Positions 36,336 through 46,712 are shown, counted from the stretch's first letter. The stretch is DNA of 64,000 bases from Alloacidobacterium sp963823845 (GCA_963823845.1 CAWGND010000010.1:1-64000); one strand, 5' to 3'. Numbers and translations are program-made. The notes: generated by a model from the letters alone, not told the origin.

Positions 36336-38108
36336 CTAAGTTTGGAAGGTCATCGAAACCTCGCAGTTGTTGTCTTTCTGCTGGCTGTTAAGACGGTCTG
36401 GGTACACTGAGGACAAAAACCCTGAAAGCCCTGCGGCGAAAATCTGCTCCTCGACCATCCCACGCGGGGTCCGCTGTTCTGAGGCGACGAAGGGCAAGGT
36501 GCCTTTGTAACTCAGCTTGATCATCAAATCGAGGTCGTCGTAGCTGACGCTTGCTGTGATGGCACTAGTAGCATGCCCTCCATCCTCGATCAGGCGCAGC
36601 AACTCGTTCGTACTCGTCTCGGCGCGCGCGGCATCGGCTGCGTTCAGCTGCCATTTCTTGGCTTGCGCGTGAAACTTGTCGCCGAAACGTGAAATGGTTT
36701 TGCCGTCCTCGGGCTCCAGCACCATGACCTCGATGCGGCGTTCCCCGATGAGGAAAACAAGATTGAGCAGCACGCAGGCAACCACTGCGATCGACAGAAT
36801 CGAATCGGTGAAGGCGCTCGACCATGAGGGCAGCAGCGCGAAAAACTCGGGATACACACGCCGGCTCAGGGCAAACAGCAGCGAGATGCCGACCATGAAC
36901 GTGTTGCGCATCGTCATAGGCCGCGACATCACGATCTGGATCCCGCCCACCAGCATCGAGGCGCCGTTGAAAACCAGCGCGGCGCCGATGATGGGCAGCG
37001 GCAGCGCCAGCAGTACGGCGCCGACCTTCGGCACGCATGCGAGCAGCACGAACCAGCCCGCAATCGCATAGGCGATATATCGGCTCGTCGCGCCCGTGAC
37101 TTTTTGGATTCCGGCAAGGCTTGGCGAAGCACTTAGGCCCGGCGTCGCCACGCAACCGCCGAGAAAACAGGCGATGCCATCAGCCAGGACCCCGGAGCGG
37201 ATACTGTCCAGGTCAGGCCGGCGCCAGGATGCGTCGTTGATCCGCTGGCAGGTCGTGATCACGCCGATAGCACGCAGGCCCGAGGCCAATGCCGCAATCG
37301 CGAACGGCACCATCAGCGACGGTTCAAATCGGTAGGAGAGAAACCGGGGGTCAGGCAGCGCGAACCAGGGCCGCGAGCCGATGACGACGACGTCTCTGCT
37401 CGTCACCATTCCCACCGCGACCGCGATCGCCATCCCCACCGCGAGACCGATCAGGCCGCAGAGCAGCCGGGGAAGGCCCTTGCCCCACACGCCGAGCCCT
37501 ACCATCAGCGCAAGCGTCAAGCCGGCGGCCCCAATGTGGGTGGGAAGATTCGGATCGTGCAGGTCAGTAACTCCCAGAAATCCGCGCACGCCGATGAGGC
37601 CCAACTCCACGCCCACGGCAATCACGATGAAGCCGGAAACAACGGGAGGAAACACCCTGCGCATCCGCGGCAGCGTCCACGCGAAGATCGCCTCAACAAC
37701 GCCGGCGAACGCGATCATTCCGCATACCAGCCCCAGTCCACCATGATGCGCCGCGTTCAGAGCTGATGCGAAGTAAATCGCCGAAACCACCGGCGTGGCC
37801 AGGTATCCTGACCCCACCGGACCCAGTCGATGCGCTTGCAGCAGCGCAGCCAGCGCGATGACGATCATGCTCAGGCCCACCGCGTGTGATGCCACGGCTG
37901 TGGATGCTCCTGACGCTTGCGTGATCAACGCAACGAACACCAGGTAGGGACAGAGCACGGCCACATGCTGCGCCCCCAGAAGAATCAGATGCGCCAGTGG
38001 GGGACGATCATCCAACCCGTAAATCAGATCGGGAGGCCGCACACGCTGATCGCGCCGGGGTGGCCTGGCTGCAACTTTCGGCAACGAATCGACTGGGGGC
38101 GTACTCAC
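36336..38108 (-). CDS. NCS2 (uracil/xanthine) permease with C-terminal ATPase-like domain
   Basis: A 590-residue inner-membrane transporter. Residues about 30-440 match the nucleobase:cation symporter-2 fold: YGLDDRPPLAHLILLGAQHV, FPPVVSGFIVIAVGVELGLI, and GGCVATPGLSASPSLAGIQK with the conserved substrate-region pattern. After the last membrane helix (VVACVLLNLVFLIG) a soluble tail of about 135 residues reads AETSTNELLRLIEDGGHATS, VSYDDLDLMIKLSYKGTLP, resembling the histidine-kinase-like ATPase fold of anti-sigma factors. The Asn of the N-box (TSTNELL) is kept. GTG start with GGGGAG seven bases upstream. Substrate is a nucleobase; the tail's role is unknown. Confidence 0.82.
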   Translation of the reverse strand: MSTPPVDSLPKVAARPPRRDQRVRPPDLIYGLDDRPPLAHLILLGAQHVAVLCPYLVFVALITQASGASTAVASHAVGLSMIVIALAALLQAHRLGPVGSGYLATPVVSAIYFASALNAAHHGGLGLVCGMIAFAGVVEAIFAWTLPRMRRVFPPVVSGFIVIAVGVELGLIGVRGFLGVTDLHDPNLPTHIGAAGLTLALMVGLGVWGKGLPRLLCGLIGLAVGMAIAVAVGMVTSRDVVVIGSRPWFALPDPRFLSYRFEPSLMVPFAIAALASGLRAIGVITTCQRINDASWRRPDLDSIRSGVLADGIACFLGGCVATPGLSASPSLAGIQKVTGATSRYIAYAIAGWFVLLACVPKVGAVLLALPLPIIGAALVFNGASMLVGGIQIVMSRPMTMRNTFMVGISLLFALSRRVYPEFFALLPSWSSAFTDSILSIAVVACVLLNLVFLIGERRIEVMVLEPEDGKTISRFGDKFHAQAKKWQLNAADAARAETSTNELLRLIEDGGHATSAITASVSYDDLDLMIKLSYKGTLPFVASEQRTPRGMVEEQIFAAGLSGFLSSVYPDRLNSQQKDNNCEVSMTFQT

Positions 38109-38411
38109 GAGCTTTCTCCCCTTAACCCTACGCCAACCGAATTAGCTGAACGACGAAGCAATTGTATGCGATTCTTTGAACCACACATGGCAGACGAGCC
38201 ACCGCAATGAATATGGCTCGCTGCCCCGTCACAGCGCCCCTTCAGGCGCTGCCGGCGGCCAACGACTTCTCCTTTGCACCCATGATCACCAACCGGAGCA
38301 TGGTGGCAACATCTCTCCACACGAAAGGCCGTGCCATCGTCAGGATCCTGCTCTGGTAGTCGGGAAAAGTATCCTGCAAACGCGATTGCAACACAGGAGG
38401 AGCAGGCCACC
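38109..38411. other. Region between permease and IS110 remnant
   Basis: About 300 bases without a complete gene. The expected N-terminal 90 codons of the IS110 transposase would fall near its right end and are not found. Confidence 0.4.
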
Positions 38412-39342
38412 ATGAGCCATACGCCGAGGAGGCGTGCAGGAAGCGCGGTGGTGGCGCCAAGCCTGGTTCCGAAGAAGCCCGGAGATCGCGTCAAGACCGA
38501 CCGTCGGGATGCTTTGAAGCTGGCGCGCAGTCACCGCTCCGACGATCTGACCGCGGTGTGGGTGCCGGATGAGGACTCGGAATCCTTGCGCGATCTGGTC
38601 CGTGCGCGGGAGGCGGCCAAGCAGGATCAGTTGCGAGTGCGGCACCGGCTAACCAAGTTCCTGCTCCGCACGGGCCGGCGTCCCCCGGGGGGGAGTGAAG
38701 ACCTGGACGGAAGGTTACGCGGAGTGGCTGCAGCAGATCCATTACACACAGCCAGCGCAGGAAGCCACGCTGCTGGATTGTATGAACGAAGTGCAGCACA
38801 TGGGAGACCGGGTCAAGCGACTGGAAGAGGTGATTGTGGAGGTGGTGAAGCTGGCTCCCGCACCGGTGCAGGAAGTAATTCGGGGTCTGCAGGCATTGCG
38901 CGGTGTAGCCCATATTTCGGCAGTCACGATTGCCGCCGAGCTGGGCAACATCACCTCCCGCTTCCAGAGTGCTCGGAAGTTGACGGGCTATAGCGGATCA
39001 TTTCCCAGCGAAGACTCCAGCGGCAAGCGCATTCGAAAAGGGGGTATTACCAAGGCAGGCAACGCGCACCTCAGACGAATCGTTGTCGAATCGGCCTGGA
39101 GCTATCGACACCGGCCAGCGATCGGAGCTAAGTTGCGCAGACGACAAGAAGGGGTTCCTGCAGAGATCACCGAGATTGCATGGAAAGCACAGAATCGCCT
39201 GCACCGGCGCTATATGAAGCTGATGGCTGCGGGCAAGGATCAGAGAAAGACCATGACCGCGATAGGGCGTGAACTGCTAGGCTTCATCTGGGCCATAGGG
39301 ATAAAGGCCGAAGCAGCCTGCACGCGACAACTGGCGGCATGA
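38412..39342 (+). pseudogene. IS110 family transposase, truncated and frameshifted
   Basis: IS110 transposases use a RuvC-like DEDD domain and a C-terminal Ser-containing domain. Here VVAPSLVPKKPGDRVKTDRR, DALKLARSHRSDDLTAVWVP and DLVRAREAAKQDQLRVRHRL come from the RuvC-like part. The C-terminal part gives LRGVAHISAVTIAAELGNIT, RFQSARKLTGYSGSFPSEDS and RKGGITKAGNAHLRRIVVES. The first about 90 residues with the leading catalytic Asp are absent. One extra G in a seven-G run near 38686 breaks the frame: removing it restores RRPPGGVKTW. The element is not functional as read. Confidence 0.85.
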
Positions 39343-39828
39343 CGGAAACCGAAAAGACAAAAACAAAACATTCCAAAAAAGGAAAAGCAAAAACGATCCA
39401 ACCAATGAACAAGGTTGTCCAATTCGAGGACAGGGTCAGCCGCAGCCGGAGCAAGCACGAAGGAGAATCCTCGGCGGACATTTGCGACAGGCTCAGCCGG
39501 ACTGGCGTGAGTAGTCAGAGGCAGCTCCCGACGGATCATGATTATGCGGTTCCGACCCGCGAATATCAGCTTGATCAATCGTCGCCATTACCTGCCTCGG
39601 CTGCTGCTGACCCTGTCCTTGAAATACAAAAACAAAAACCACCCCACCGATTCGAAGATGTTGACAAGGTCACACCATATCAATGTCCGATCGGTCCAGG
39701 CTGGGGAGGTTCTTTTCGAACCGGGCAAGCGATAAGTCTTAGTGCTGTATTCGTACATATGTCCGGTAATTGTCCGCGAAGTCTTTCCGTACACGCGGCA
39801 GCCTGTGAATTTGAATCGCTAACTCATT
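39343..39828. other. Region after IS110 with an inverted repeat
   Basis: No recognisable gene. It holds AAAACAAAA-rich sequence and a 23-bp imperfect inverted repeat at 39424-39446 and 39599-39621 (about 20 matches). Confidence 0.4.
39424..39621. repeat. Imperfect 23-bp inverted repeat, 152-bp spacer
   Basis: CGAGGACAGGGTCAGCCGCA at 39424 is matched in reverse complement by TGCTGCTGACCCTGTCCTTG ending near 39621. It lies past the IS110 transposase and may be part of an unrelated small inserted element. IS110 elements themselves normally lack terminal inverted repeats. Confidence 0.45.
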
Positions 39829-40248
39829 TCAGGAGTAGCTCACCTGGGAACCAAGACGGCGGGATGGCGGACGGAGTGCCCAGGACGCAGCTGCAACGCC
39901 CGTCATTACGATCGGGTATGCCATCGTACTTGCATCAACTAAGCTTGAGGCACATAGCGATGCAACAGCACCCGTCAGGTCGAAGATCACACCGGCGTAG
40001 GCCCACTCCTTGAGTCGCGGGAACCGCGGTATGACCAACGCGACAGCGCCGAGCAGTTTCCATATCCCGAGGATGGTTAGAAAATATTGAGGATAGCCTA
40101 ACCGTTCGATGAGGCCGCGAACCTGAGGCACGCGCAGGATATCCCATACCCCTCCCAAAGCCAGTTCGGAGACAACCAGAGCGGTCGCTACCCAGTAAGC
40201 AATCATGTGAAAGCGTGACTTGAAGGCGGAACTAGCTAGGTTAATCAT
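39829..40248 (-). CDS. DoxX family membrane protein
   Basis: A 139-residue four-helix inner-membrane protein. MINLASSAFKSRFHMIAYWV opens the first helix (WVATALVVSELALGGVWDIL). YFLTILGIWKLLGAVALVIP, EWAYAGVIFDLTGAVASLCA and AYPIVMTGVAAASWALRPPS complete the fold. This layout matches DoxX-like proteins. The start at 40248 is chosen to begin just before the first helix; an open frame to 40383 is unlikely to be coding. Biochemical role is unknown, perhaps redox-linked as in other DoxX proteins. Confidence 0.75.
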   Translation of the reverse strand: MINLASSAFKSRFHMIAYWVATALVVSELALGGVWDILRVPQVRGLIERLGYPQYFLTILGIWKLLGAVALVIPRFPRLKEWAYAGVIFDLTGAVASLCASSLVDASTMAYPIVMTGVAAASWALRPPSRRLGSQVSYS

Positions 40249-40410
40249 GGAGCCGATCTGCAGTCTGACGGGTACGTCCCGGTTCGTGAATTGTACTTTC
40301 CAAGAAGCTGTGGACGCTATCGCAAGGCGGAGTTTTATGTTCGATGTAGGGTCCGAATGGGTGCATCGGAAGCAGAGCAGCAAAGTAAGCGATTCTGTTG
40401 CCTACAGCCG

Positions 40411-41988
40411 TTATCGCGCGGCAAATGGCTTGCCCCGCACGCTCGTGTAGACGACATCAAGGACCTTCAGGCCGTTGATATTCGTCACCCCGTCGACGGT
40501 GATCGGATCGCTGATATCCAGCACCCTGCTCTCCGCGTTGGTGAACGCTGGCCACGGGGGAAGGTCCGGGCTGTTCGGATTGCCCGACCTCGCGAAGTTC
40601 ACCCAGTAGCTAGACATCTCTTGGGCCACTTTCCGATCGGCGTTGCTCCAGCGCCAAGGCTCCTGGTTCAGATGGTCGAAGACATACCAGAGCTCGGCGA
40701 AATGGCTTGCGCCCCAACCTTCATACACAGAACCGGCCGGAAACGGTGGTTTCTGTCGAAACGAATAGTAGTAGACAGGGTTTTGCCCAGTTCCGGCTTG
40801 CAGCCTCGCCCATGCCCACATGTCCCAGCCGAAGCGGAGATCGCGTTCGAGGTCGAGCCTCGCCTGCCGGGCCTCTTCGTCGGTCGCGTGGGGATACGCT
40901 GCGATCAGCGGAGCCGGAAGCTGGCCGAAGCTGTGCTCGATGTCGCTTTCGAAGGTGGCGGCCTTAACGTGGGAGACATCCGTCAACGAACGCGCTTCAT
41001 CGGCATTCGAACCTAAGAGCAGCGGGACATCGTTCTGCCGCCTTGAAGTGAACGCTTCATACGGCGAAACGGGAAGCAGATAGGGTTCGATCACCGGGTG
41101 GACAATGCCGCCGGCGTTGCCAGTGAGACGATCTGCTGGCAACCGTCGTAGTTCCTTGAGAGAGGATGCACCCAGCGAAACCGCATACTTCTCTCCGTCG
41201 CCCTCTGCATTGGCCAGCAGGTATTTCGGTGCTAGCTGGAGCGGTTCAAACAGACCGCCGCTTTCTCCAATGACGCGCTGAAACAAGCCCTTCGCCAGCG
41301 GCGAGGCCATCAGGATGCTGACCGATATCGCTCCTGAAGATTGACCGGCGATGGTTACATTTTTCGGATCGCCGCCGAAGGCTGCAATGTTCCTCCGGAT
41401 CCATTCGAGTGCGGCGATCTGGTCCATCAGGCCGTAGTTGCCGGACGAGTGGTGCGCGGACTCGCGTGTGAGCTCCGGATGCGCAAGAAAGCCAAGCGGG
41501 CCAAGTCGATACCCAATGGTGACAACGATCACGCCTTTATGCGCGAGCTGGTCGCCCCAGTACAAGGGCATCGAGGCCGACCCGTTGATGTAACCCCCGC
41601 CATAGATCCAGACGATCACCGGCAGGCGTTCCTGCGCGCTCTTCGCTGGCGTCCAGATGTTGAGATAGAGACAATCCTCACTCACTGAGGGCGGCGTCTC
41701 GCCAGGCATGGACACACCGGTTTGCATACACGCAGGGGCAAACGCCTCCGCCTTACGCGTGCCAGTCCAGGGTGTGACAAGTGCCGGAGGCCGCCAACGC
41801 AAGTCGCCGACCGGCGGGGCAGCAAAGGGAACACCTTTGTAGATACGCAACCCGTTTTCGCGTATCCCAGATATCGCGCCGGATTCCGTCGAAGTCGTAG
41901 GGCTTTGTGCCAGCGCGATAGCGGACGTTGCTGGAACGATAATGAGAAGCAGGGCTTCGAGCAAGCCCTTGGAAGAGAAGATCGGCAT
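40411..41988 (-). CDS. Secreted type-B carboxylesterase
   Basis: A 525-residue alpha/beta hydrolase. A signal peptide (EALLLIIVPATSAIALAQS) precedes the mature enzyme: YKGVPFAAPPVGDLRWRPP, SEDCLYLNIWTPA, VIVWIYGGGYINGSASMPLY (oxyanion hole), GLMDQIAALEWIRRNIAAFG, and the nucleophile elbow G-Q-S217-S-G. Near the C-terminus, WGASHFAELWYVFD supplies the catalytic His. The acid residue lies around NADEARS. AGGAAG five bases before ATG supports the start. It hydrolyses esters of small alcohols or acids; the natural substrate is unknown. The gene stands alone. Confidence 0.92.
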   Translation of the reverse strand: MPIFSSKGLLEALLLIIVPATSAIALAQSPTTSTESGAISGIRENGLRIYKGVPFAAPPVGDLRWRPPALVTPWTGTRKAEAFAPACMQTGVSMPGETPPSVSEDCLYLNIWTPAKSAQERLPVIVWIYGGGYINGSASMPLYWGDQLAHKGVIVVTIGYRLGPLGFLAHPELTRESAHHSSGNYGLMDQIAALEWIRRNIAAFGGDPKNVTIAGQSSGAISVSILMASPLAKGLFQRVIGESGGLFEPLQLAPKYLLANAEGDGEKYAVSLGASSLKELRRLPADRLTGNAGGIVHPVIEPYLLPVSPYEAFTSRRQNDVPLLLGSNADEARSLTDVSHVKAATFESDIEHSFGQLPAPLIAAYPHATDEEARQARLDLERDLRFGWDMWAWARLQAGTGQNPVYYYSFRQKPPFPAGSVYEGWGASHFAELWYVFDHLNQEPWRWSNADRKVAQEMSSYWVNFARSGNPNSPDLPPWPAFTNAESRVLDISDPITVDGVTNINGLKVLDVVYTSVRGKPFAAR

Positions 41989-42553
41989 AGGGACTTCCTG
42001 GTCGCAAGATTACTCTCGCCAGTGTTTGGCAGGAGCTATCTTCGCTGGCTGACCGGGAAGCGAAGAGGTTGAAGCGACTACGATGAGCATAGGAGGACGG
42101 ATCGTATGTTTCATACCGTCTTCTGTTCAGAGATACGGCTTGCGATCTGGTTTTGTTCCTTCAGCACATCGACCAGCTTTGAATTATTCAGGAACTGCTA
42201 GGGCACACCCTCTTTCAACTAACTAGTGACTGTTGTCGCAGATATCTGAAGGGGAAGGGTTCGGTAAAGCGGTCTGTTTTGCTGAGTCGGCTACGAACGC
42301 ACTCCAGATGAGTCGCCGACAAACAAGACGTTACGGCCTTTTCGTCTCGGTTTATTCTAAGTCGCCGAGGTACGTTTCGAGGGCAGCCGACCCTGGAAGT
42401 GCTTTGCCGTCAATTCGCCAGTCGACCAAGATGCAAGTCTTGACCGGGTCCGCTATTGGCGTTTTCAAGAGACTGCCAGGGCATTTGCGTCACAAGAGCT
42501 CGATGAAATCGTCTCAATCTGAAGAAGTGCGTTCGAATTGGAGGTATTACAGG
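41989..42553. other. No recognisable gene
   Basis: About 565 bases between divergent genes. The plus frame upstream of 42554 is in phase with the next gene but has no family resemblance. No PadR gene is present, unlike the other ADOP loci. Confidence 0.4.
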
Positions 42554-45005
42554 ATGTTCGGTTCAGCCACCTTCGACACTCTGGAGCGTGACCTGAGGTT
42601 CAGCTTACGCACGCTAGCTCGCAATCCCGGATTTACCAGCATTGCACTGCTTACGATCGCTTTGGGCATCGGCGTGAACTCCGCGATGTTCAGTATTGTG
42701 CAAGGCGTGATTCTGGCTCCCTTGACATTTCCGGAGGCCGACCGGCTTGTATTCCTCTGGCAGAAGCGGCCAGGGGTTCCCCAACTCGACGCTTCGTATC
42801 CAACTTCGAAGACTGGGAGCGCACATCGCGCTCATTCGATTCCATGTCCGCAGTGGTTTTTCATAACTTCGATCTCACTTCGTCCGGGAGAGCCGAGCAC
42901 CTTACGGGCATTCGGGCATCTTCCGCTTTCCTCGCGACGCTGGGAGTGAGCCCGGAAATGGGGCGGGATCTCGCAGCAACCGACGACCTGGTGAACGCCC
43001 CACCGGTTGGCCTGATCAGCGACCGAGTGTGGAGGGAAGATTTTAGCGCAGCCCCGAGCGTGCTGGGAAGATCCGTGGTCTTGGATGGCAAGAGCTTCAC
43101 AGTCGTAGGCGTTCTGCCTGCGGGCTTTCATTTTTTGGTCGACACAGACGTCGTAACCTCTCTGCGGCCTGGCATGCCCGCCATTTACGCCGACCGCTCC
43201 GTGGATGCGGTCGCGGTACTGGCGTGTCTGAAGTCGGGATTAACGATGGCGCAGGCCGAGGGCGAGATGGATGCAATTCAGCGAGACCTTGATCGCCGAT
43301 ATCCCGACGCAAACCGCGGCGTTGGCATTGCGCTGACTGCGCTGAAGCAGCAGATCATCGGCGACGTAAAGGGAACGGTTCTACTGTTGTTGGGAGCTGT
43401 GAGCCTTGTGCTAATGATCGCATGTGCCAATGTGGCCAACCTGTTGTTGGCACGTTCGACCGCACGCGCACGCGAATTCGGCATACGCGCAGTACTCGGC
43501 GCTGGCCGGGGCCGCATCGTGCGGCAACTGCTGACCGAAAGCATTGTGCTGTCGCTTGCCGGCGGAGCATTGGGCATTGCGGTAGCCTGGTACGGCCTGC
43601 GCGCGTTGCTCGCGGCTCTGCCTTACACTCTGCCGCGCTCCGGAAACATCGGACTACATCTACCGGTCCTCCTGTTCACCACGCTGGTTTCGGTCGCCGC
43701 GGGAATCCTGTTCGGACTGGCGCCAGCGCTTCAATCGGCAAATCCTCGAGTGCAGGAAGTCTTGCAGAAAGCTTCAAGAGGCGCGGGCAGCGGACGCAAT
43801 GCCTATCTCAGCCGGCGGTGATGCTGCAATTCGCGCTTACCCTGGTGCTAATGACGGGTGCGGGATTGCTGTTGCGCAGCATCCGCAATCTGTGGCATGT
43901 GAATCCCGGGTTCGATACTCGACACGTCATCTCGTTTCATGTCGGCTTATCGCCGTCTTTCACGCAAACTCCCGGCGGTACGCGGGCAGCCTACCAGGAA
44001 CTGCTTGAGCGTATCCGTCAAACTCCCGGAGTCGAGGCGGCCGATCTCACGAATCTCGTTCCACTCTCCGGCGGCGACAATGGCGGTCCTTTCTGGATCG
44101 GCACAACGCAACCGGCCTCGCTTCAGGAAGCTCCTCACGCGCTCTACTTCTGGACCGGACCCGATTACCTGAAGACCATGGGAATTCCACTTCTGCAAGG
44201 CAGGTTTTTCACGACTGCCGATCAGGTCGCTTCCGGCAAAGTGGTAGTGATCGACAGCGTGCTCGCACGGAGCTTTTTCCGCGGTCAGAATCCGCTGGGG
44301 CAAACACTGACGGTCGGGCATTGGGGGGCGGCCCGCATCGTCGGCGTGGTGGGGCATGTGCGTCATTGGGGGCTAGACGATCCAGGGACGTATAACCCAA
44401 GCCAGATTTATATCCCTGTGTATCAACTGCCGGATTCGATGGTCACGGATTTCTTTCGCAATCTCACCGTCTTGGCGCGTACATCGCTGCCGCCTGCCAG
44501 CGTGATACCCGCCATTCGCGACGCCGTTTACACTACTGCTCCCGATCAACCTGTTTATGGCGTCAAGGCCATCGACGATGTGGTGTCGGAATCGATGGCC
44601 TCGCGCAATCTCCCGATCTTCCTCCTCGGCGTGTTTGCTGCACTCGCGTTGCTGCTGTCGTCGATCGGCATCTACGGAATCGTGTCTTACTCGGTAACGA
44701 GGCGAACGCAAGAGATCGGTATCCGTATGGCGCTCGGTGCAAATAGGAGGCAGATCTTCCGGATGGTTGTGAACCAGGCGATGCGGATGGCAGGCGCCGG
44801 AATAGGCATCGGTATCCTGGCTGCGATCGCGCTAGTGCGGCTTGTCCCGAGCTTTTCTCATCTGCTCTACGGGATAGGCCGCAACGATCCGCTCACGCTG
44901 TTTGGCGTTTCCACCATATTGCTGATTGCAGCGGTTGTCGCCTGCTACATTCCGGCACGCAGAGCCATGCGCGCAGATCCCATGGATTGTCTACGAACGG
45001 AGTGA
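42554..45005 (+). pseudogene. ADOP-type ABC permease, two frameshifts, no PadR
   Basis: A nearly full ADOP permease in three frames. Part 1 from ATG 42554 (MFGSATFDTLERDLRFSLRT, NPGFTSIALLTIALGIGVNS). The first break is near 42800, where one base is missing before TTCGAAGACTGG. Part 2: MSAVVFHNFDLTSSGRAEHL, GAVSLVLMIACANVANLLLA. The second break is near 43800, then MLQFALTLVLMTGAGLLLRS to the end IPARRAMRADPMDCLRTE. The N-terminal soluble extension seen in other ADOP proteins is very short. GGAGG lies nine bases before the start. Either a true pseudogene or a region with sequence errors. Confidence 0.8.
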
Positions 45006-45248
45006 ATACCGAAATTCGAGAGCTGAAGCGAATTCCATCAGTTTCTGCGGGAACTGTTTGAATGAATCTCTGATGTGCGCAACCGCGATTCTCAAATAGG
45101 GCAAAATCGCCAAAGCGCGTTTCCAGGCGTTGCAGTTCTGGAAACATGCTTCGCCTTAACGCTTCCACTGAGGAGTTAGCCTCGATTTTGAACGTCAACC
45201 GGGAACACATGGTTCTCCGATGAACAACGCAAGCAAATCATCGACACC
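45006..45248. other. Gap with palindromic repeat copy C
   Basis: No gene. The main feature is the palindromic repeat, in reverse orientation to the other copies. Confidence 0.45.
45087..45165 (-). repeat. Palindromic interspersed repeat, copy C
   Basis: On the minus strand it reads GTTAAGGCGAAGCATGTTTC, CCAGAACTGCAACGCCTGGA, AACGCGCTTTGGCGATTTTG and ends TTTGAGAATC. The arms GTTTCCAG and CTGGAAAC pair perfectly. Confidence 0.7.
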
Positions 45249-45392
45249 ATGAATTCCCTCACGCAGGCGAAGACCGAAGCTGCTGGGTCGAAGAGTGGCG
45301 GGACACAGACATTCACGGACGGCGGCACTACCTACAACATCCCCAAAGACCAAATAGCAGCCTTCAAAAAGGATCATCCGAATGCCAGATAA
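45249..45392 (+). CDS. Small hypothetical protein, probably 5'-truncated
   Basis: The frame gives MNSLTQAKTEAAGSKSGGTQ, TFTDGGTTYNIPKDQIAAFK and KDHPNAR. It is polar and structured-looking, with YNIPKDQIAAFKKDHP resembling a small phage- or peptide-like domain, but I cannot name a family. In the same frame upstream codons WFSDEQRKQIIDT also look coding before a TGA, so the true protein has lost its start. No ribosome site is clear. Confidence 0.35.
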   Translation: MNSLTQAKTEAAGSKSGGTQTFTDGGTTYNIPKDQIAAFKKDHPNAR

Positions 45393-45641
45393 ATGGGCGC
45401 AGTATGCGCAACCCCACAACACTCCCCGCAGCTTGATGGCACACAAGACGCGGTCATTCAATTAAGCGGCTGGTTCTAAACGGGGTAGAAATGATGGAAA
45501 ACGCGCTTGTGTTTCGTAACTTCCGGATTGTCGATAACACGCCAATTGACCAAAGGATTTTGAAGTGAAACTTGCCAATTGTACGATTCGTCGATCTAAA
45601 TGGAATGCTTACTTATTGCCAAGGTTCCAGCGGGTGAACGG

Positions 45642-46028
45642 ATGCGACGCTCGAATGCCAAATTGCGCTGGGTAGAAGTTACCCTAGCCGGGATTCTACT
45701 GACAGGTGCAGTTTCCACCGCCCAGGCTCCACCCCAGAACCCGCAGTCTCCTACTCTGGCGCCCCTACCGCCACCCTTCGGACACCGAGAAGATAACACC
45801 AAGACTGTCGAGCAGGTTCAGATTCAGAACGCGCAGAATGCCTACTGGCAGAAGCAGCTTACGCAGGACACGGCCAAGTTGCTCGAACTAGCAAAACAGT
45901 TGAAGGAAGAAGTAGACAAGTCCAACGGAAGCACGCTCTCCGTCGATGTAATCAAGAAGGCGACGGAGATTGACAAGCTGGCCAAGAGCGTAAAGTCAGC
46001 AGCATCTTTCGCGTCCCAAAAGCAATAG
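45642..46028 (+). CDS. Small secreted protein of unknown function
   Basis: A 128-residue exported protein. Signal peptide: VEVTLAGILLTGAVSTAQA, then a Pro-rich linker (PPQNPQSPTLAPLPPPFGHR) and a helical, probably coiled-coil region (QIQNAQNAYWQKQLTQDTAK, LLELAKQLKEEVDKSNGSTL, VDVIKKATEIDKLAKSVKSA). ATG 45642 places the signal peptide at the N-terminus; ATG 45600 is also possible. Similar small helical secreted proteins are frequent in Acidobacteriota. Function unknown. Confidence 0.65.
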   Translation: MRRSNAKLRWVEVTLAGILLTGAVSTAQAPPQNPQSPTLAPLPPPFGHREDNTKTVEQVQIQNAQNAYWQKQLTQDTAKLLELAKQLKEEVDKSNGSTLSVDVIKKATEIDKLAKSVKSAASFASQKQ

Positions 46029-46166
46029 TGTGTGATCGACGCTTGCTATGCGGCCGAAACGCGATCAGTCGGGGAACCGGGTCGAAATGTCCGTATTGCC
46101 GACAAATGCGGAGCTTGAGCGTGTGGGTGAGAGTGAGTTCTTGGTCGGGAGATTCGTCCGAATGAA

Positions 46167-46712
46167 TCAGGGCAGCTTGTTCAGGTGCTTCACGATTTGT
46201 TGAGCGAGGGCGGCGCACGGTGACGGCTCCGCAACCAGGGGATTAGAACGACGGACGGTCTGGTCTTGGACGAGGCGGATGGGCGATGCGCCACGGGCGA
46301 TGACCTTCCCGGTGTCGCCATTCCACAGGGAGAAGAAAAGGCTGTCTCCGTCATTCCACTGGGAGAAAAGGCTGTCTTCGTCACCCATCGCATAACGCCC
46401 CGAAGCCGGATGGCTTTGGTGGTACCACAGCTCAACAATGTATGGACACTGCAGGCGGCGAGCCTCGGGCAGCACGTCCTTCTCGGTCGAAGCAGCGAGG
46501 AGCGTAATCTGCAGCTTCGCACCGGTCCTGAGTTCTTGTGTAGCGAGCAGCTTGTCCAGTTCGATGGCCCATGGACCAGGAGGGGGGTCGTACTGTGCCG
46601 CCGCATTGGGCTTAGTTTGCACAAGGCAGAGAGACAGCGGAGGGTGCTGACCCTGAAGCGGAGAAGCAGCTAGAAGGGCGAAAACGAGCGCGGCTGAGAA
46701 TCGCCGGCACAT
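46167..46712 (-). CDS. Secreted hypothetical protein
   Basis: A 181-residue protein with a signal peptide (FSAALVFALLAASPLQG), then PGPWAIELDKLLATQELRTG and ITLLAASTEKDVLPEARRLQ, CPYIVELWYHQSHPASGRYA. An internal duplicated stretch, DEDSLFSQWNDG followed by DSLFFSLWNGD, arises from a short DNA duplication near 46320-46380. The C-terminus is helical (CAALAQQIVKHLNKLP). I cannot name a family; the layout matches acidobacterial secreted proteins with a Rossmann-like WYHQ motif. Start 46712 is chosen for the signal peptide; the ribosome site is weak. Confidence 0.6.
   Translation of the reverse strand: MCRRFSAALVFALLAASPLQGQHPPLSLCLVQTKPNAAAQYDPPPGPWAIELDKLLATQELRTGAKLQITLLAASTEKDVLPEARRLQCPYIVELWYHQSHPASGRYAMGDEDSLFSQWNDGDSLFFSLWNGDTGKVIARGASPIRLVQDQTVRRSNPLVAEPSPCAALAQQIVKHLNKLP

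Noticed and set aside
39339..40013. 225-codon plus frame after IS110
   Set aside because: Lys/Thr-rich start then random composition; no ribosome site; overlaps DoxX on the other strand.
45195..45461. Minus-strand 88-codon frame
   Set aside because: The opposite strand has the more protein-like sequence; no start signal.
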